A program made the position numbers and the translations under genes. Under the pieces are notes generated by a model. It had not been told where the DNA came from, ran no database searches, and worked only from the letters and a program-made list of their open reading frames with translations. A stretch of 64,000 bases of DNA from positions 50,366 through 114,365 of the forward strand of contig JAKASS010000003.1 of assembly GCA_021818905.1 (NCBI GenBank), written 5' to 3'. This DNA comes from Nanobdellota archaeon (GTDB lineage: Archaea > Nanobdellota > Nanobdellia > Parvarchaeales > Parvarchaeaceae). This document shows, in pieces, positions 15,747-24,880 of this stretch (its first letter is position 1; each line of letters starts with the position of its first letter).

Positions 15747-16154
15747 TCAACTTAGTCGCTGGCAGACGCCTTGGTTCGCAGCGAGCACCTCGTTGGATCG
15801 CAGAGCATCGCATACGCAGCTTAATACGCTAGTGTTGGTCTCACCCGCTTTTTCGCATGCGGCCGCCGAGTAATAGCAATAAAATACCGCACCACAGCTC
15901 GGCAATTTACTGCCGTTTTGATTCTGGCAGGCGGGGGTATCGAGATTTGAAGCGGCCGCACTCGTAAGCTGCTGACCGTATCCTGCGCATTCTAGATTTA
16001 AAGTGCTTATCTGCTGTTGAGTCTTCGCATTGTTGACAGAAACGGAAACAAAGTACGCAAGTGCGATGGCGGTCACGAGTATAGCTACCGTGATCATAAG
16101 CCATTTATTTATCGGCCTGCTTTCTTTTCGGCCCTTTTTTATCAATATCCTCAT
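15747..16154 (-). CDS. Single-pass membrane protein with Cys-rich extracytoplasmic domain
   Basis: I do not recognise this family. A basic N-terminus ('KKGRKESR') precedes one membrane helix (about 18-40), followed by an external domain of about 90 residues with eight cysteines. The spacing suggests a disulfide-stabilised fold. It is 7 nt upstream of truD and close to the thioredoxin-like gene at 12564, which could help form its disulfides. No catalytic motif is visible. Confidence 0.65.
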   Translation of the reverse strand: MRILIKKGRKESRPINKWLMITVAILVTAIALAYFVSVSVNNAKTQQQISTLNLECAGYGQQLTSAAASNLDTPACQNQNGSKLPSCGAVFYCYYSAAACEKAGETNTSVLSCVCDALRSNEVLAANQGVCQRLS

Positions 16155-16241
16155 ATAAAACTAATGATCAAACGCGATCAGATTATAAAAAGAAGCCTCG
16201 TAATCTTAAATAACTTAGCTAAGAAAATCCTAACCATTAAA

Positions 16242-16277
16242 TAAAAAAAATAAACTTGGGCCTTTTTTAAGGGCCCA
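16242..16277 (-). terminator. Terminator of the S-layer gene
   Basis: On the minus strand a TGGGCC/GGCCCA stem (16272-16277 with 16257-16262) is followed by a U-rich run (complement of 16242-16254). It lies just after the S-layer stop codon at 16299, as expected for a very highly expressed gene. Confidence 0.65.
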
Positions 16278-16298
16278 TTAAATTGTCTAATGTATCGC

Positions 16299-18899
16299 CT
16301 AAGACTTTTCACTTACTACCTTTACACCAGTATAACTGGATGCTGAAGTACTAAGTACCATCTGTGTCCCGTTAAGAGCGACGACCGGGGTCCCCAGCAA
16401 TGCCTCTGCGACTACTTCTGCAGCGTTCAATGTGTCATCAGGATTATAACCTGCTACCCAAAGTGCGTTTTGCTTACCAAATGCCGAAACGTTTGTGAAC
16501 CATTGTACTAATGCTTCGCCTGCGACTACGCCCGTCAAGTTAGTAAATTGGGGTCCGCCACCGTAACCAGTGACATTGTATTCACTGTCATACAACGTTT
16601 CTGCTAATGTGTTGACTGCTGGGCCACCGACCACGACTACTGGTACCGAATTTGTCGCACCAGCGAATGACGCATCTGTTTCTGCAAGAGGGAATACCCC
16701 TGTCCCGAATAAGCCTGCTGCTGTGAATGAAGAGCCACCGACGCCGATGACCTCCAGCTTTTCATTTGCGGATGCCGTAAGTACGGCTCCTGCCGTATAA
16801 TTAGCAATCGATGTAAGTACGGATATTCCTCCAAGGGCCACCGTGTAATTCTGCGCCGGGATTGCGAACGTAGCATGCGCAGCACTTACAGTTGTTACAT
16901 AGTCTCCCCATGTGTTTGCAGTTGTATTTGCTGTTGCTGGAAGAGCTACAGATGTAGCGAAGTTACTCTTATTTTCAGCTACAGTAACTGTCTGCGCAGC
17001 ATTAAGTGGGTCCGTGTATGTAAGTACGCTTCCACTAAATGAAAGTTGACCGAACGCAACTGTAGACGAAACGTTTACTTTAGTCAGTTCCTTTCCGGTG
17101 CTCGAATACAGTCCCGGGTACCCTGGCACTAGACTGTACGTATCAACCGGAGTTGTGGCTGTTGCGACTGGTCCAGTCAAGTTAAAGTCAACCAACTTAT
17201 TATTATATATGCCAAACGTCAAGTTATAACCGCCCATACCAATCGTGTTATGACCCGGGACCACATCGACTAATGATACCGTCGGGTTACCGGTCGTAGA
17301 AGCAGTGTAGGTAAGCACTTTCGTTATATTCCATCCCTTCGTATCCCCCCCAGCAGACAGCCCAACCTGCGCGAACTGGAGTGCGAAATCATTGCCATTA
17401 GGTAATTCGTAAACTAATCTAACCATAGCTTTACTCGAAGTTTTATTTAGGAAGGTGAAGTTGGCGTCGCCTACAGGCGTATACCAGTCTGTCGCTGCCC
17501 CAACTATAGGTTTAGGCCAGATATACTCCGAAGAGTAGTTGACATACTGCCCGCTAGTAGAGTTAAATAAGGATTCATTTCCCTCTAAAAGCAGATTTGG
17601 AGCGCCTGCACCAGATGACGAAGGAGTACCTCTGTCGTTGACACCGAATGCTACGCCAGACAAGCCATGAGTGGCGTTAAATGTGACATTCGTTAGGGGC
17701 GCGACTAGTGTGGTTGTATTGCTAACTGATATAAACCTGTCCATACCGGACGCGCCGGTCGTTACTGTAACGTTGTTAGCGTCGTGATAATCGTGTGTCA
17801 ATGGCCTAAGCTCAATGTTCTTAAGAGAATCTGGCAATGCGAAGCTGCTCGTAGCCGAAAACGAGTAATTTAATGTCTCGTTTGCGTCATTTTTAAATCC
17901 AAGTCTACCGGCACCAGGAGAAGCAGCAGTAGTTGCATTCCATGCGCCTAGTCCAAATTTATTCATTGCGGACCAGTTTTGCACTATGCTCGCACTTGAT
18001 ACGCCAAGATGCGCTAGATAGGTACCTGACGAGTTTGTAAAAACCAAATCAGATGCGCCGAAGGTCAATGTTACTGGTCCGGTGGTTACATAGCTTGTCA
18101 AGTTTGTATAACTCGATGCTCCACCGTTCACTGCGTATTCAAGTTTATAGTATGATGTCGAAGGAGAGGTTCCCACTGTTGCTATTCCCTGAAGAGCTAC
18201 CGTATTTGTCCCTACTGTAAGAGTACTTGGCACTTTAGCATTCGTAAGTTCCGTCATTACACCAGCGGTGTAATTTGCGGAATTTTCTGCTACTAATGTC
18301 TCAAGAGTTGTTCCTACTTCGTATTCAAGTCCTGGTGTCCATGTTACGACTGTCGCGTTAGCGTCGGATCTGTTAACTACTGACGAAACAAGTTCCAATG
18401 ATCTAGCCGGTACTATTACGTTAAGTCCAGACGGTGCTATTGGACCACCTGAATCAAATACCGGACTTGATAGGAACGTAACGTTCTCGACTGCAGAATA
18501 ATTTTCTTTACCCGCACCTTGGTAGTTTACTTTTAATAATGCTACGGTCGATGGAGACCATGATGTAAATGAACTGCTTCCGGTGTGTGCAAAGCTTGAT
18601 GCGTTTGCTGGCAGACTAAGTATTCCTAGCTTTACGACTCCGTTACCAGTCACGTGACTTGCTGCCGCCGAAGCTGTAAGCGCACTTGCGATGTCTATTG
18701 AACCAAGGACGTCCGTCGCCTGTGAATTCGCCCCCACTACTACGACTGCATTTACTGCACCGTTGTGTACAAGGTTCGCTGGTAATGTACTAAGTCCACT
18801 ACCGAACACGCCCGCTATGCCTAATGTCGCTCCTACAAAAAGAGCGCCCGTCGTTATAGCTGCTAATTTTTTTACACTATTCATTACTTTCACTTTCAT
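16299..18899 (-). CDS. S-layer glycoprotein
   Basis: The 866-residue protein starts with a signal peptide ('KLAAITTGALFVGATLGIAG') and then 'NAVVVVGANSQATDVLGSIDIA', the conserved start of the S_layer_N family known from Methanococcales and DPANN archaea. The C-terminal quarter ('PVVVVGGPAVN ... NPDDTLNAAEVVAEALLGTPV') matches the S_layer_C part. In between it is rich in Ser, Thr, Gly and Asn with dozens of N-x-S/T sequons, so N-glycosylation is likely. It should form the cell's outer lattice. Its own promoter, Shine-Dalgarno leader and terminator mark it as a highly expressed single gene. The glycosyltransferases at 25-43 kb may decorate it, which is inference. Confidence 0.9.
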   Translation of the reverse strand: MKVKVMNSVKKLAAITTGALFVGATLGIAGVFGSGLSTLPANLVHNGAVNAVVVVGANSQATDVLGSIDIASALTASAAASHVTGNGVVKLGILSLPANASSFAHTGSSSFTSWSPSTVALLKVNYQGAGKENYSAVENVTFLSSPVFDSGGPIAPSGLNVIVPARSLELVSSVVNRSDANATVVTWTPGLEYEVGTTLETLVAENSANYTAGVMTELTNAKVPSTLTVGTNTVALQGIATVGTSPSTSYYKLEYAVNGGASSYTNLTSYVTTGPVTLTFGASDLVFTNSSGTYLAHLGVSSASIVQNWSAMNKFGLGAWNATTAASPGAGRLGFKNDANETLNYSFSATSSFALPDSLKNIELRPLTHDYHDANNVTVTTGASGMDRFISVSNTTTLVAPLTNVTFNATHGLSGVAFGVNDRGTPSSSGAGAPNLLLEGNESLFNSTSGQYVNYSSEYIWPKPIVGAATDWYTPVGDANFTFLNKTSSKAMVRLVYELPNGNDFALQFAQVGLSAGGDTKGWNITKVLTYTASTTGNPTVSLVDVVPGHNTIGMGGYNLTFGIYNNKLVDFNLTGPVATATTPVDTYSLVPGYPGLYSSTGKELTKVNVSSTVAFGQLSFSGSVLTYTDPLNAAQTVTVAENKSNFATSVALPATANTTANTWGDYVTTVSAAHATFAIPAQNYTVALGGISVLTSIANYTAGAVLTASANEKLEVIGVGGSSFTAAGLFGTGVFPLAETDASFAGATNSVPVVVVGGPAVNTLAETLYDSEYNVTGYGGGPQFTNLTGVVAGEALVQWFTNVSAFGKQNALWVAGYNPDDTLNAAEVVAEALLGTPVVALNGTQMVLSTSASSYTGVKVVSEKS

Positions 18900-18978
18900 A
18901 ACACCTCACTTGATTTCTCGGACTGATTTAAACAGGCATTTTGCCTAACTACTCGATGATTTGGGTATTTATAAACCT
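18900..18978 (-). promoter_or_regulatory. S-layer promoter and 5' leader with Shine-Dalgarno site
   Basis: On the minus strand GGTTTATAAATACCC (18963-18977) is a strong TATA box about 70 nt before the ATG, so the mRNA should carry a leader of roughly 40-45 nt. The leader ends in GAGGTG (18903-18908), 3-5 nt before the start codon, and contains the small hairpin AGGCA-AAA-TGCCT. Most genes here look leaderless, so this leader stands out. Confidence 0.65.
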
Positions 18979-19019
18979 TTCTTAAATTAAAAAGTCACTA
19001 TTTTAGAGTGAATCGATCG

Positions 19020-19457
19020 TCATTTCGTGCCTTCCAATTTCTTTTTCAGCTGCGAGTTCTCATTGCCGAGGATCACGCTCTGCGCGGAAAACGTCTTTAT
19101 GCTCTGGTCCATCTGGTTTAACCTGCCGGATATGTCGTTCAATATCCCTTGGAGGTCGGACATCGACAGTTTTAGTTCCCTCGTATTTAGCACCTCTATG
19201 CTGGAAGGGGCGTAATCGAGAACGAACCCGAATATGGAAGTGGGGTCCGCTTTTATCTTAAAAGTGGCGAAGGCGCTGTAAAAATCCGCTTCCACTTTCT
19301 GCGGTTCGCTGTAAGTGACGTCCTTTACGCCGAGCTTATTGCCTTCTTCCTCTATATTTGAAAGTATCTTTTTTAATGCGTCGACGGCGACTTCTTTTGG
19401 TTTCGCCAAAAGCTCCAGCATGCATCTCAATTCTATCTGCGGTTCTTCCACGTTCAT
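19020..19457 (-). CDS. Conserved small protein with C-terminal coiled coil, function unknown
   Basis: The first 95 residues look like a compact alpha/beta domain ('IELRCMLELLAKPKEVAVDALKK', 'ADFYSAFATFKIKADP'). The last 50 form a likely coiled coil ('LQGILNDISGRLNQMDQSIK', then 'NSQLKKKLEG'). No catalytic motif, cysteine cluster or membrane segment is seen. It is a single gene between the S-layer gene and tRNA-Gly. A scaffold or adaptor role is possible, but no function can be assigned. Confidence 0.65.
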   Translation of the reverse strand: MNVEEPQIELRCMLELLAKPKEVAVDALKKILSNIEEEGNKLGVKDVTYSEPQKVEADFYSAFATFKIKADPTSIFGFVLDYAPSSIEVLNTRELKLSMSDLQGILNDISGRLNQMDQSIKTFSAQSVILGNENSQLKKKLEGTK

Positions 19458-19492
19458 AACAGAATCCTATGAGTTTTTACTATTATTAACTT

Positions 19493-19578
19493 TGCGCCGA
19501 CCGGGAATCGGACCCGGATTAATGAATTTTCCTCATCGCTGTGGGAATCCATTGTTCTGACCGTTAAACCATCGGCGC
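19493..19578 (-). tRNA. tRNA-Gly(CCC) with a short intron
   Basis: Acceptor stem GCGCCGA/TCGGCGC and T arm CCGGG-TCCGATT-CCCGG pair fully. The anticodon stem ATGGA/TTCAT encloses 21 nt, which fits a 7-nt loop TTCCCA+A plus a 14-nt intron at position 37/38, giving anticodon CCC. Removing the intron leaves 72 nt. Amino-acid identity rests on that intron placement. Confidence 0.7.
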
Positions 19579-19689
19579 ACTTGATGAATTAGATCGTATT
19601 ATTATTTATAGGATCTTTTTATTGTTGATCCAAAATATTCTGTAACTGCATAGCAAGTATTTAAAAGTCTGGCGTATTAAATTATTATT

Positions 19690-20184
19690 ATGTTATTCGG
19701 AAAAAAGAAAGGCGCGACTCCCGCAAATCCTTATTATAACGGCGATAACGCCAAACCTGCGACGCCGGCTACCCCACAAACGCCGTCCTTCCCTGCACTG
19801 CCGCAAGCCCAGAATGCACAGAATAATATGGTGCCGCGGACGCCTTTTCCGGTCCCTTTACTTCCTACCCCCGAACCGATAAACCTGCCGAATCCGCAGC
19901 CGGAGCCGATAAAAATCAGCGGCGGGCTTAGCGCCTTTGATATGATGAAGATGGGGGCTGAAACAAAATCATTTGCGTTCGTAAAATTAGGCGATTTTAA
20001 GAGGATCCTTGACGACATAAAAATGCTTGAAAACAAGATAAGCGAATCGCAAGGCGACCTAGAAGAATTCTCAAAGGTAGTAAAAGAGCAGGAAGAATAT
20101 CTTAACAGGTACGCGACTGTTATAAGAGACTTGAGAAGGACTATAAGCGAAATTTCCTCTTCTTTGTCCCGCGTAGAAGATTAA
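19690..20184 (+). CDS. Pro-rich/coiled-coil protein, function unknown
   Basis: Residues 1-75 are rich in Pro, Ala, Asn and Gln and look disordered after a basic start ('MLFGKKKG'). Residues 95-164 form a long amphipathic helix or coiled coil ('FKRILDDIKMLENKISESQG', 'EEYLNRYATVIRDL'). It is 6 nt upstream of the tRNA-binding OB-fold gene and likely co-transcribed. No enzymatic motif is visible. The layout suggests a structural or linker protein. Confidence 0.65.
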   Translation: MLFGKKKGATPANPYYNGDNAKPATPATPQTPSFPALPQAQNAQNNMVPRTPFPVPLLPTPEPINLPNPQPEPIKISGGLSAFDMMKMGAETKSFAFVKLGDFKRILDDIKMLENKISESQGDLEEFSKVVKEQEEYLNRYATVIRDLRRTISEISSSLSRVED

Positions 20185-20190
20185 TTTCTT

Positions 20191-20538
20191 ATGGCTGGGC
20201 AAAGCCAAAATGATTTGATCGATATTGACTATTTTGAAAAAATGAAGATGAAAGTAGGAAAAGTAATTTCTGCTGAAACCCTAGAAAAGAGCGGCAAGCT
20301 CTTGAAATTAAGAATCTCTCTGGGCGATAAGGAAAGGACCATACTAAGCGGGATAAGGAAATACTACAAACTGGAAGACCTCATCGGCAAGAAGGTGATT
20401 ATATTAGATAATCTTAAGCCTGCGAAAATGTTGGGGATAGATTCGGAAGGCATGGTGCTGGCGGCAATGGATGACGCCGGAAACCTTTCGTTGCTTTCTT
20501 TAGATAAGGACCTCAAAGAAGGAAGCGAGATTTCTTGA
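20191..20538 (+). CDS. EMAP/Trbp111-type tRNA-binding OB-fold protein (MetRS beta-like)
   Basis: The protein is a single tRNA-binding OB domain of the kind found at the C-terminus of MetRS or as free Trbp111: 'MKMKVGKVISAETLEKSGKL', then 'RTILSGIRKYY', 'GKKVIILDNLKPAKMLGIDS' and 'GMVLAA'. In many archaea this domain is a separate MetRS beta subunit that improves tRNA binding. MetRS itself is not in this window. The gene follows the coiled-coil gene after 6 nt. Confidence 0.87.
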   Translation: MAGQSQNDLIDIDYFEKMKMKVGKVISAETLEKSGKLLKLRISLGDKERTILSGIRKYYKLEDLIGKKVIILDNLKPAKMLGIDSEGMVLAAMDDAGNLSLLSLDKDLKEGSEIS

Positions 20539-20576
20539 GATGCTTACCGATGCAAGGAACATTTTGTATCGGTTTC

Positions 20577-21002
20577 TTATCGTTTATTCATAAAGCTTAC
20601 GGCGCGCTCGCATAGTCCTATCGAATTTACCGCCTTATTATGATACTTTTTAGAAAAAGCTTTGAAGTCTTCCTTGCTCACGTCACTTTCAAAGTTATAA
20701 CCGCTTGCGGCCTTAAGCTCCAGAAGCTCGTTGAATGTCGTTTCTATTTCTTCTAAAGATTCGTTTAATTCTTTCGGTAGCTTATTTTTATTCGCGATCG
20801 CTGTCTGTCTGAATAAAGTACCTATCTCATGCTTTTTGGGAAAATTCTTCCCTAGGGCTAGCATCACCGCTTTTATAGCGAGTTCCAGCGACATTTCCAG
20901 ATCGTATAAGTTTTTGGCGTAATTGTCGTTGTCCCTATTCAACGTAGCACTCTTGAGCCATTCCTTTGCACGTTCTATCGCTGCTTTACTTACACCTTCC
21001 AT
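20577..21002 (-). CDS. HEPN-domain protein, putative toxin of module 3
   Basis: A 141-residue HEPN protein closely related in layout to those at 11011 and 50231: 'AKEWLKSATLNRDNDNYAK', 'NLYDLEMSLELAIKAVMLAL', 'NFPKKHEI' and 'LKAASGYNF'. The family Arg before the Tyr appears to be Lys here (LKAASGY), so any RNase activity may be weakened. Its start overlaps the upstream antitoxin-NTase gene by 13 nt, which implies translational coupling. Confidence 0.8.
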   Translation of the reverse strand: MEGVSKAAIERAKEWLKSATLNRDNDNYAKNLYDLEMSLELAIKAVMLALGKNFPKKHEIGTLFRQTAIANKNKLPKELNESLEEIETTFNELLELKAASGYNFESDVSKEDFKAFSKKYHNKAVNSIGLCERAVSFMNKR

Positions 21003-21574
21003 TCCAAAACCTCCCCAGACTCTGTAAACTTTCTTGAATATTTTATTTTTTCTATATTGTCAATAAAGTCTGTCAGGACAGCGCCGCGTTCAAACAATGG
21101 CACCCCATAATCTACAAGATCGAAGTATATCGGCTCTAATTTATCCAGAGAGCCGATTTTAAGTATTAACGGGTTTATGCGAAGGTATAATCCTCTGTCT
21201 TCCAGCAATCTCTTTTTTTCTTCTTTAAGGGAATATATGGCCTTATTCACGGCCGTGAAGGCGTTCGGAAAACTATCATTTGCGATTATCGCTATGTCAA
21301 TGTCGCTATACTTAGAGAAATTGCCTTTGGCGACCGATCCAAAGAGCATGATGCCGAGAACGTTTTTATTGAGCGAAATCTTCGATACAAAAAGGGATAT
21401 GTAGTTTTTTATTCCAATGTCCAGATGCAATAAACGTAGGTCTCTTGTTAGCAGCTTCTTTATTATATCGCCAAAGGTAAGTTTTTTGCCGGTCTCCTTC
21501 GATATATCCACTCTCGATTGCTTGAGTCTCGCGTATACGTCCTCGTCGAGCATCACTGGTTTTCTTTTTTCCAT
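20990..21574 (-). CDS. VapB-like domain fused to a minimal nucleotidyltransferase, putative antitoxin of module 3
   Basis: Residues 1-45 ('VMLDEDVYARLKQSR ... KKLTFGDIIKKLL') have the DUF217/VapB antitoxin pattern. 'GSVAKGNFSKYSDIDIAII' is the minimal NTase motif, and an internal 'DIGIKNYISLFVSKISL' links the two. I choose ATG 21574 over the TTG at 21583, because the TTG lies inside a 19-bp palindrome (21576-21594) that looks like the operator for this protein's own DNA-binding domain. The HEPN partner follows. Confidence 0.85.
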   Translation of the reverse strand: MEKRKPVMLDEDVYARLKQSRVDISKETGKKLTFGDIIKKLLTRDLRLLHLDIGIKNYISLFVSKISLNKNVLGIMLFGSVAKGNFSKYSDIDIAIIANDSFPNAFTAVNKAIYSLKEEKKRLLEDRGLYLRINPLILKIGSLDKLEPIYFDLVDYGVPLFERGAVLTDFIDNIEKIKYSRKFTESGEVLEWKV

Positions 21575-21575
21575 A

Positions 21576-21594
21576 GTATACAAAATTTGTATAC
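21576..21594. promoter_or_regulatory. Palindromic operator at the module-3 start codon
   Basis: GTATACAAA-A-TTTGTATAC is a perfect 9-bp inverted repeat with a 1-bp centre. It begins 1 nt upstream of ATG 21574, where a bound antitoxin would block transcription. It includes TATA-like sequence. Confidence 0.7.
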
Positions 21595-21667
21595 ATTTAT
21601 AGCATAAATATGTATCGCTATGCGATAAATGATTTCTTATCGCAATGAAACAAGCTAAAAACCGAAA

Positions 21668-23434
21668 TCAGTTAAAGCCAGACTCGTTTATAAGTCTGAT
21701 CGGGCTTCCATTTACCGTCTTTACGCCAGAAGGAAGATATTTTCTGAAGACCCCCGATTCAAATCTAGAATCTATCAGCAGTATTACAGCACGGTCTTTT
21801 GATGATCTTATCGCGCGGCCCGCGGCTTGCAAAGTTTTTATCATAGAAGGCAGGACCTGCGCGTACTCAAACCCGTTTAAAAATTTGTTCTGATAATAAT
21901 TTTGCAGGGCCTTCAATTTTATCGATGGCGGTTCAAAGGGGACTCCTACGATAGCTATCAACCTTATTACATTGTCCTTTATCCCTATACTTTCGGAAAA
22001 ATTGCCGCCTATTACCGCGAATAGGCATCTGCCTGGCTTGCTTAACTCTGAGATTATTCTTTGTTTCTCTTCACGCTCGATCTTAGGCGCTTCTTTTATT
22101 ATTCTGTCCTTGTTCTGCATCAGACGCGATACAGACTCCATGAAAGAGTAAGACGGGAAAAATATTATCATATTATGCTTGAAACTTTCTAGCAGGTCGT
22201 CTATCCTAGCAGCTATTAATTCGAACTGCAAGCCGCGGCTAATGAATCTTGAGGTTAAGTCGGTTTCATTTATTATTAACCTGTTGGAGTCGGTGTTTTT
22301 ATCCTCTATGACGAGCTTTTTTGCATCCGGTATGCCGAGAAGATTGGCAAACATTTCCATTGGTTTGAAAGTACCGCTTATGAGTATCGTAGAGGCAAAA
22401 GAGTTCATTGTGCTTCCGGCGTAAACCGATGGGTCCAGCGAAAAAACGTTCACCTTCACATGCCCATTCTCATTTAAAGCATATTGGACATACGAATCGT
22501 CCGCCTTAAGGAGAAAAGCGATGAATTTTTCCAGCGTAAATGACGCAGGTATGTTATAGCCTTTTTCGTTTTGCTTTGTTATTGAGGCCGCCTTGTCTAA
22601 ATCCGATTCTTTGAAAATTTCGTTCAGGTCTATCTTTTCTTCTCGTTCTGTTTTTCTTACCCGAGCTATAATCCTGTCTATTTTCGCAGCGAGTGTGTTT
22701 TCATTCGCAACGAGAGCTTCATTGTAAGCTCTTTCTAGCGTACGCAGCGATATTGAAAAAGAGTTCATGTCTATTATTTTATTGTGCAGGTTGTGTGCTT
22801 CGTCGACTATTATTATAGTATTCTTTGGGTCTATCCCCGTTTTTGACATAAAACTTTTTGACGTGTCTGGGTCGAATATATGAGAATAATTTGCGATTAT
22901 CACGTCCGATTGCTTGGCATTCAGGAGCGATATTTCATAAGGACACACTTCAAACTTCCTGCCGGCTTCCATTATCGACTCGGGGTCCGACAATCCTTGG
23001 CTTAGCGCCTCGATCGCATTTGGTTTTATATCTTTTGACTTTGAGAAAGTGTTTTTGTAGAAGTCGCATAAGTTCTGTTCTCTAACCGCCCTGCAGAATT
23101 CTATAAACAGCGATGGTTCTACGTTGTTCTCGAAAAGACACATTGATCTTTTCCCATTCACTCCTGTGAAAATTACTTTATCTGTCGAAGCGCCGTTAAT
23201 CTTCCTCAATGTCTCGTAAACTATATTCTGGTGCGTATGCTTGGCCGTCAAGAAAACCAGCCTTAAGCCTTGCTCTTTGGCTGCGCTCAAGGCGCCAAAA
23301 AGCACTGGTGCGGTCTTGCCCATACCGGTAGAAGCCTGTATCATCAATTTTTCTCTTTTCTTTATTACATTCTGGACCGCGTCCACTATATTTTGTTGTC
23401 CTTCTCTAAGTTCGGAAAAAGGGAATGAGAGCAT
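21668..23434 (-). CDS. XPD/Rad3-family DNA helicase with Fe-S cysteines
   Basis: Superfamily-2 helicase: Walker A TGMGKT (36-41), 'FLTAKHTHQN' (motif Ia region), four cysteines at 99, 114, 123 and 164 that fit the XPD [4Fe-4S] domain, DEAH at 211-214, 'LISGTF' (motif III region), and 'QAAGRAIRSSKDRAVILLID' (motifs V-VI). At 588 residues it matches archaeal XPD, which unwinds DNA 5' to 3' in repair and related work. The gene lies 3 nt after a HerA-like ATPase gene, so the two are probably one transcript. A DinG-like role is the alternative. Confidence 0.9.
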   Translation of the reverse strand: MLSFPFSELREGQQNIVDAVQNVIKKREKLMIQASTGMGKTAPVLFGALSAAKEQGLRLVFLTAKHTHQNIVYETLRKINGASTDKVIFTGVNGKRSMCLFENNVEPSLFIEFCRAVREQNLCDFYKNTFSKSKDIKPNAIEALSQGLSDPESIMEAGRKFEVCPYEISLLNAKQSDVIIANYSHIFDPDTSKSFMSKTGIDPKNTIIIVDEAHNLHNKIIDMNSFSISLRTLERAYNEALVANENTLAAKIDRIIARVRKTEREEKIDLNEIFKESDLDKAASITKQNEKGYNIPASFTLEKFIAFLLKADDSYVQYALNENGHVKVNVFSLDPSVYAGSTMNSFASTILISGTFKPMEMFANLLGIPDAKKLVIEDKNTDSNRLIINETDLTSRFISRGLQFELIAARIDDLLESFKHNMIIFFPSYSFMESVSRLMQNKDRIIKEAPKIEREEKQRIISELSKPGRCLFAVIGGNFSESIGIKDNVIRLIAIVGVPFEPPSIKLKALQNYYQNKFLNGFEYAQVLPSMIKTLQAAGRAIRSSKDRAVILLIDSRFESGVFRKYLPSGVKTVNGSPIRLINESGFN

Positions 23435-23437
23435 AGC

Positions 23438-24745
23438 TCATTTCTTCGGCGGCGGTATGGATCTTGGCGTTTCTCCACCATGCCACGTAAATCTTGGTTT
23501 TATTTGGACGGGGTATATCCTTTCAGAGTTGTCATCCAATATTATGCACGCACCCGGTAGCTTTGGCAAGTCCATAAGGTACTTTTTAATGTCGGATGAC
23601 ATGTAAATTTGCATTACCGTATTAAGCGCATCTATATCCAGTTTTGCCGTTACGTGCTGGGATATTATTAGGTCAGATTGAGTTATTATGTCCGTATCTA
23701 ATTTTCCTGGTTGCTGCGTGGCTATCACTAAGCCTATGCCCGGCTGCCTGCCTCCCTTTATTAGTCTCGAAAGAGCCGGTGTCGCTGCTGTCCTGCTATT
23801 CGCGGGCAGGAACTCATGCACCTCATCTATAAACAACCATACTATCGGTATCTGCTTTTTAGACGACTCTTCCCTTAGCATTATAGTAGAATTTATTTCT
23901 TGAAGTTCTTCTGAGCGTCGCTCAAAAGTCCTAAGCTCAAGTATTTTCTGTGAAAGCAGCCCTATGACAAGTGCGCGCAGGTTAAATTCACCCAGGGAGT
24001 GCGCATAAAGGCTTATGTCTAATATGTTTATGTAACCGGGGGTAAGTATCGACTCTATAGGCGTGCCTATCTTCTCGAATATCCCCCAGCCTTTCGCCGT
24101 TTCGAATCTTTGCTTGCACGCCTCTTTTATCGTGTCGCTGGCTATCTGCCGGTCTGTCTCCTCGATTATATCTTTGAAATCATATCTCTGCCCGCTTTCT
24201 TTTAGCTCTTCTATAACTTTGTTTATCAAAACGCCATACTCGTCGTTTATTGAAAACCCGAACATGTCCGACCAGTCGTTTGCAGATAGATCGGTGATGG
24301 TCAGCGAAAACGCGGCGTCCACCATGTTGGGATTCTGGTCCTTTATCGCATCAAATGAACCTTTAGGCACAAAGACTTTTACGTTGCTAAAACCCTTCGG
24401 CTCTTCACCCCACTCCTTTAGTATGTTTGCTTCTTTGTAATTCGGATTCTTCATCGTCCAGTATATCCCCATGGTGTCTATTATAAGAGAAGTTATGTTC
24501 TGCGACACTTCGGTAGGCAATGATGCTAGCCCTTCGGCTATTACGCCCATGGTATAGCTTTTACCGGAACCTCGTTTACCTGCTATTAAAATCACATGTG
24601 GCCTAAGCGCATCTAAAAGGATCTGGTTACCTAGGCTTGTGAGATTGCCCATTTGTATATATTGTTTACCTATTTGCGTCGTGGCAAGATCCCCATAAAT
24701 TTTGAGGTCCCTCTCGTTTCTGCCGATTATTACATTATAAGACAT
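23438..24745 (-). CDS. HerA/FtsK-superfamily ATPase (DUF87)
   Basis: Walker A 'GKRGSGKSY' spans residues 56-64, Walker B is 'VWLFIDEVHEF', and 'LVIATQQPGKLDTDII' supplies the sensor region typical of HerA. HerA works as a hexameric DNA translocase with NurA in end resection. The N-terminal barrel is short here, and the 435-residue length is slightly below archaeal HerA. No NurA is adjacent; instead the XPD-like gene follows after 3 nt. It may be a HerA paralog of the 'ATP-binding protein DUF87' type. Confidence 0.85.
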   Translation of the reverse strand: MSYNVIIGRNERDLKIYGDLATTQIGKQYIQMGNLTSLGNQILLDALRPHVILIAGKRGSGKSYTMGVIAEGLASLPTEVSQNITSLIIDTMGIYWTMKNPNYKEANILKEWGEEPKGFSNVKVFVPKGSFDAIKDQNPNMVDAAFSLTITDLSANDWSDMFGFSINDEYGVLINKVIEELKESGQRYDFKDIIEETDRQIASDTIKEACKQRFETAKGWGIFEKIGTPIESILTPGYINILDISLYAHSLGEFNLRALVIGLLSQKILELRTFERRSEELQEINSTIMLREESSKKQIPIVWLFIDEVHEFLPANSRTAATPALSRLIKGGRQPGIGLVIATQQPGKLDTDIITQSDLIISQHVTAKLDIDALNTVMQIYMSSDIKKYLMDLPKLPGACIILDDNSERIYPVQIKPRFTWHGGETPRSIPPPKK

Positions 24746-24880
24746 AAAGTCTATTCTCTCGGTCAGGATTTATCCTTTTTCTAGACGCGGCGCTCCAAAA
24801 ATAACAACAAAGGATTAAAAGGTGAAAAGCGACTAGATTTATAGTACCTATATCTAGAAACTATCCCGGCAAAATTTATC

